A DNA stretch of 64,000 nucleotides from Chelonoidis abingdonii (Eukaryota > Chordata > Testudines > Testudinidae). The notes below the pieces were generated by a model. That model saw only the letters and a program-made list of their open reading frames with translations, was not told the origin of the DNA and did no database searches. The position numbers and the translations under genes are program-made. Of the stretch, positions 60,470-64,000 are shown in pieces. The stretch is taken from assembly GCF_003597395.2 (NCBI RefSeq), contig NC_133782.1, forward strand, positions 9,501,102 through 9,565,101, read 5' to 3'. Position 1 is the stretch's first letter, and each line of letters begins with the position of its first letter.

Positions 60470-62126
60470 GGGAGGGGATGAAGAAGAAAGCATAGAACTC
60501 ATAGTGGTGGTTGGAAAGAACTTCCATTCCTGCCCACACTGACCTCACTGGGCTTTAGATCAGGCTCCTGTTGCAGCCTGGGACAGTTTAGGGCCTCAGC
60601 CAAAATCAGTGTGCAATGAGAGCACATTCCAAGGTGTCTTTCACTTCACTTATTTGAAATTGTTGGTGCCAAAGCATGTAAAACCTCTTACTGAAAACAG
60701 AAAGATAACTGGGGTGAGGAAGAGAATAAAAACTGAGGTTCTTTTTAACCCTGAATTTTTTTTAAAGACTTACTCTTGAGGAATTAATGGAAATTAACTT
60801 TTTTTTTTATACACAGCATTAAGTGATTAAAAGCTTGTTCATCACTTTGCTTAATTTTAGAAAGGCCTACTTGCAGATCCTTTGAAATGCATAATTAATT
60901 CATAGCAAGGTGGTTACATATCTACTGAAGCAAACAGTAGGTGCAAAGTTCTATCGTCGAAGGAAAAAAAATGCATAGAGTATAGGAAGCAATTAGGATA
61001 TTCCAAAACTTTCCTTAGCTTTCCAGTGGAATCCTATCTCTTACTGCACAGCTACTGCACATCGACAAATCTCACTTACATTGTGATATTTATTGGTCCA
61101 CAACTCATTTTTACATACACAAGATTTTTTTGTCAATTGGATCTGACAGAGAAAATTAAAATAATCCTCTTTTACTTCTGCATTATCCTTTAAGTACTTA
61201 AGTTTTAATTATATCTCAGTCCACCTGAAGACATTTTGGGAAACTTCCAATAATGTGCATAAGCAGTTGAATACAGTGTAAAAGTGCATGTAATTTCCAA
61301 GTCCCCAGTTGTTAATGAAATCCCAAACATTCAGATTTTAATTGAACTAGATAAAGATTAAGAAGCTTAGCAGCAGCTGGCATTGCGAATTAGTTCTCAG
61401 CAGATTTTTATGTTGTACTCTAAATCATTGCTTTTGTAATCTTCCTAAATTGTCCTTTATCTTGCTAATGCAGATATGATTCTCAGAAAGCATTAGACTT
61501 CCACTGTTCTCATTGCCTGTAAAATCTTGAACTGTAAAATCTTAAGTCTTTTTTTAATAAGTATTATGATCTATATGTATAATGTGCATTCAATAAAATC
61601 TTACTGTAATTAGAAGAAAAGTTTTTAGTTTTTACGTGACCTGTTTTGCAGATTAGATTTATTAAACAGCATAAACTGTTGGAGCTGCACTGAGATCTAT
61701 TGAGAGCCGCCTGGCACCAAGAGGAAAAACAGCCGTGAATTTAATATTTGGAGGTTTATCTGCTCGTATTCTCTAACAGGGCATTAGAAGACTCTCTCAT
61801 TCTTGAGGCTCAAGGAGTTATGTATAAATGTGGTTACCATATTTAAACGTTATGATATTGTACACCAGAGTGAGCAAATAATATTTTCCCTGAAAATGTT
61901 TTCTAGCAATCAGAGAGAATACTCTGCTTACTGCCTGTCCCTTTACCTGATCTTTGTGCGCTGCTTCCCCGGGTGTTGGGCTCTCTTTTCTAACTTAGAT
62001 TCTGATCCTACAACAGATCCTCCCCACAGGGGCCCATTTTTAGGATCCAGGCCTTACACCATAAACTCTGCGGGGCTAGGTTCTATGTTTGCAAAAGCTT
62101 CAACACTACTCTCACAGTACCTTAGA
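60470..62126. other. Interval with a candidate conserved stretch at 61340-61790
   Basis: No gene is seen. The segment 61340-61790 is repeat-free, AT-rich and contains CTGTAAAATCTT twice and a GC-richer patch (GAGAGCCGCCTGGCACCAAG). It has the look of a conserved non-coding element; only an alignment would tell. Confidence 0.35.
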
Positions 62127-62331
62127 GACACAAGGTGGGTGAGGTAATATATTTTATTGGACCAACTTCTCTTTCACTAACAGACAAGCTTTTGAGCTGC
62201 ACAGAGCTCTTCTTCAGATCTGTGTAGCTCGAAAGCTTGTCTCTTTCACCAACAGAAGTTGGTCCAATAAAAGATATTGCCTCACTCACCTTGTCTGTCT
62301 TATATGATGGGAACACCATGGCTACAACACT
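62127..62331. mobile_element. Penelope-like termini as an inverted dimer
   Basis: Arms 62127-62205 and 62219-62298 are near reverse complements over about 79 bp around a 13-bp spacer. Each contains AGAAGTTGGTCCAATAAAA and the GAAAGCTTGTCT-type segment. The right side continues through GGGAACACCATGGCTACAAC. The layout resembles Penelope-like element ends known from turtles; this assignment is from memory of the family and not proven here. Confidence 0.5.
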
Positions 62332-63454
62332 GCAAACTCACAGAACTTTGTCATCTACAGCAGTAGCTCCTAGTACCATTAGAGATGTAATTATTTATAT
62401 CACCATGAGTTCATATAATGCTTACGCAGTTGTATACATTGTGCATTTTTTCCTTACGCTGATGTAAAAATGTGTAATTCCTCCATGTAACACACGGGTG
62501 TAAAAAATGGATGAGAAAAACCAAGGCCCATTGATTCCATCATCCAGAACCATGAAGCACTTTCGTTCATTTTGTCTTCATTGTAAAACACACTAGTGAT
62601 TTTTCAGACTGGTTTAGGAATCTCTAACACTTTAAGGCAGTTGTATGTGGTTTACAGGAGAAAATTACAAGTGATAACACAGCCACCTGGCTTTAGGGTT
62701 TTGGATATCTGAGATACTCTTTGGGGCAATTAATCAAACTCAGACTTCAACAAAGATGCCTAAGTACTATTAACCATGGCTGTCCAGAGTAAGGGAATCC
62801 AGCCTATAGAATTTTCCATAGGAGTGGCAGGATCCAGATCTAATTAACTGCATTTCAGTACATTCTGCCTCCAAAGCTTTCTCCTACAGTTTCAGCTGAA
62901 TAGATTATTCTCCTGCACTTCATGTCTTGAGCTGTTGTGCTGTAATGATGTCTGCTGCCAAACGGTTATGCCCCACCACAGAACTGGCTGCACTTTGGGA
63001 GAATGATGTGATTATTAACCTTTACCTACCTTCAAGGGATGATGATTGGCTCATCTAACTGTGTGATTCTTGAAAGAAAGATGCCATAAGTGGTGCTAAG
63101 CAATTTTTTCCTATCTCAGAGTAAAACGAAACTGCTAACTTCTCATGTCTCTTTAGGTCCCTTATTACTTGCCAATTCCCCCTTAGTAATCTTCTCATTT
63201 CAAATACTGACATTCTGGCAGACCTGTTATTTTCAGAAATTATCTCAAAGTTTCAGATGGTGACATTCTGCTGAATCTTTTCAAGCATTTTCACTATCTG
63301 AACTTAAGCAAACTTACCTATTGATTCAGATGCTCACAACTCTACTTTCTTTTGTTACTATAAAACAAAGAGCAATCACTGATCTCATTCAATTTCCTTA
63401 AGCATTACAGTTTCTCCCCCCCCCTTTTGCATTTTTGTGCTTTCATGGACATTA
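62332..63454. other. Interval without recognised feature
   Basis: No gene; a C run lies at about 63416-63424. Confidence 0.5.
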
Positions 63455-63640
63455 GCCAAGATTTTTTAAAAAGTGTCTCCTCACTTTGGGCACCTCATTT
63501 TTTGGGTGCCCAACAAGAGACACCATCGAAGGGCTTGATTCTCAGGGGACAAGTGCTCTGATCTATCTAAAAATCAGGCTTCTTTAAGGTGTCTCAGATT
63601 AGGCAACCAGAGGCAAAAGCCATTTTTGAAAATTTTGACC
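63455..63640. mobile_element. Foldback MITE
   Basis: GCCAAGATTTTTTAAAAAGT at the left pairs with CATTTTTGAAAATTTTGACC at the right, GAGACACCATCGAAGGGCTT with GGCTTCTTTAAGGTGTCTC, and TTGATTCTCAG with AAAATCAGG. The loop is about 25 bp. Related single arms lie at 37300-37350 and 56036-56125. Confidence 0.6.
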
Positions 63641-64000
63641 ATCATGCATGTGGAAGATACTCCTAAGTAAATAGCAGAAGCCACCATGTTGGTTCTAGTG
63701 CTGAGACTACCATGAATCACTCTTGCAAAATGCATCATACAAAACAAATCCTGACCCTGTTGAAGTCTATAGGACCTTTGCTATTGACTTTAGTGTGCCA
63801 GGATTTCATCCACATCTGTCTTTATGTGAGGTATTTTCTCTGGTACACATAAAACCATATCATTGTCCCCAAAAAACTATCAACACAGTGTTTGAGCCAA
63901 AGTTAAAAAAAAGGAAACATTTAGAGTACAATGAAATACAGTTCACACACACACGGGCAATCAATCATTCAACAAAATATTTATATTATTGTAGGAAAAT
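63641..64000. other. Interval without recognised feature
   Basis: GTTGAAGTCTATAGGACC and CTATTGACTTTAGTG near 63758-63794 may be a small inverted repeat; otherwise nothing is seen up to the window end. Confidence 0.4.

Noticed and set aside
60159..60548. 129-codon minus-strand frame
   Set aside because: It covers a hAT MITE and both flanks; no motif.

Overview
The window is non-coding vertebrate nuclear DNA, most likely from a turtle; a crocodilian is the main alternative. I infer this from the repeats: a CR1 LINE with recognisable reverse transcriptase, several CR1 3' ends, MIR-type SINEs, many hAT and PIF/Harbinger elements, Tc/mariner-like MITEs and LTR-like fragments. I found no host protein-coding exon, intact tRNA, rRNA or CRISPR array. 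The AT-rich background carries stops in all frames, and no open frame resembles a host gene. An assembly gap of 525 N lies at 50212-50736.

Layout. 1-5.6 kb: the right end of a hAT element cut by the window edge, a small hAT MITE, a CR1 tail, a nearly perfect 108-bp palindrome and a Tc/mariner-like MITE. 7.6-17.7 kb: MIR copies, two minus-strand LTR-like blocks (one holding a MITE), a tRNA-derived SINE cluster and a foldback MITE. 18.8-29.4 kb: a hAT MITE, a decayed CR1 split by a hAT MITE with a perfect 8-bp target duplication, a 1.76-kb hAT derivative with a G-rich minisatellite, and further MITEs. 33.7-36.0 kb and 56.5-58.5 kb: two related 2-kb Harbinger derivatives in opposite orientation, each keeping the start of a Myb/SANT-like gene but no transposase. 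41.3-45.4 kb: a complete 4.06-kb PIF/Harbinger element with a plus-strand Myb/SANT-like gene and a convergent minus-strand HARBI1-like transposase gene, both broken by frameshifts. 47-52.5 kb: MIR, MITEs, an LTR-like block running into the gap, and a hAT element built as an inverted dimer that encodes the transposase dimerisation domain once on each strand. 55.9-64 kb: a CR1 tail, MITEs, a microsatellite, another hAT MITE and a Penelope-like foldback.

The coding remnants all come from mobile elements: hAT transposase (three pieces), CR1 reverse transcriptase (two pieces), Harbinger Myb/SANT protein (three loci) and Harbinger transposase (one locus). None looks functional as it stands. The autonomous and short Harbinger elements have related but distinct terminal repeats, so cross-mobilisation is possible but not shown. 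Between the repeats lie long AT-rich stretches without recognised features; a few might be conserved non-coding elements, which needs an alignment to decide.
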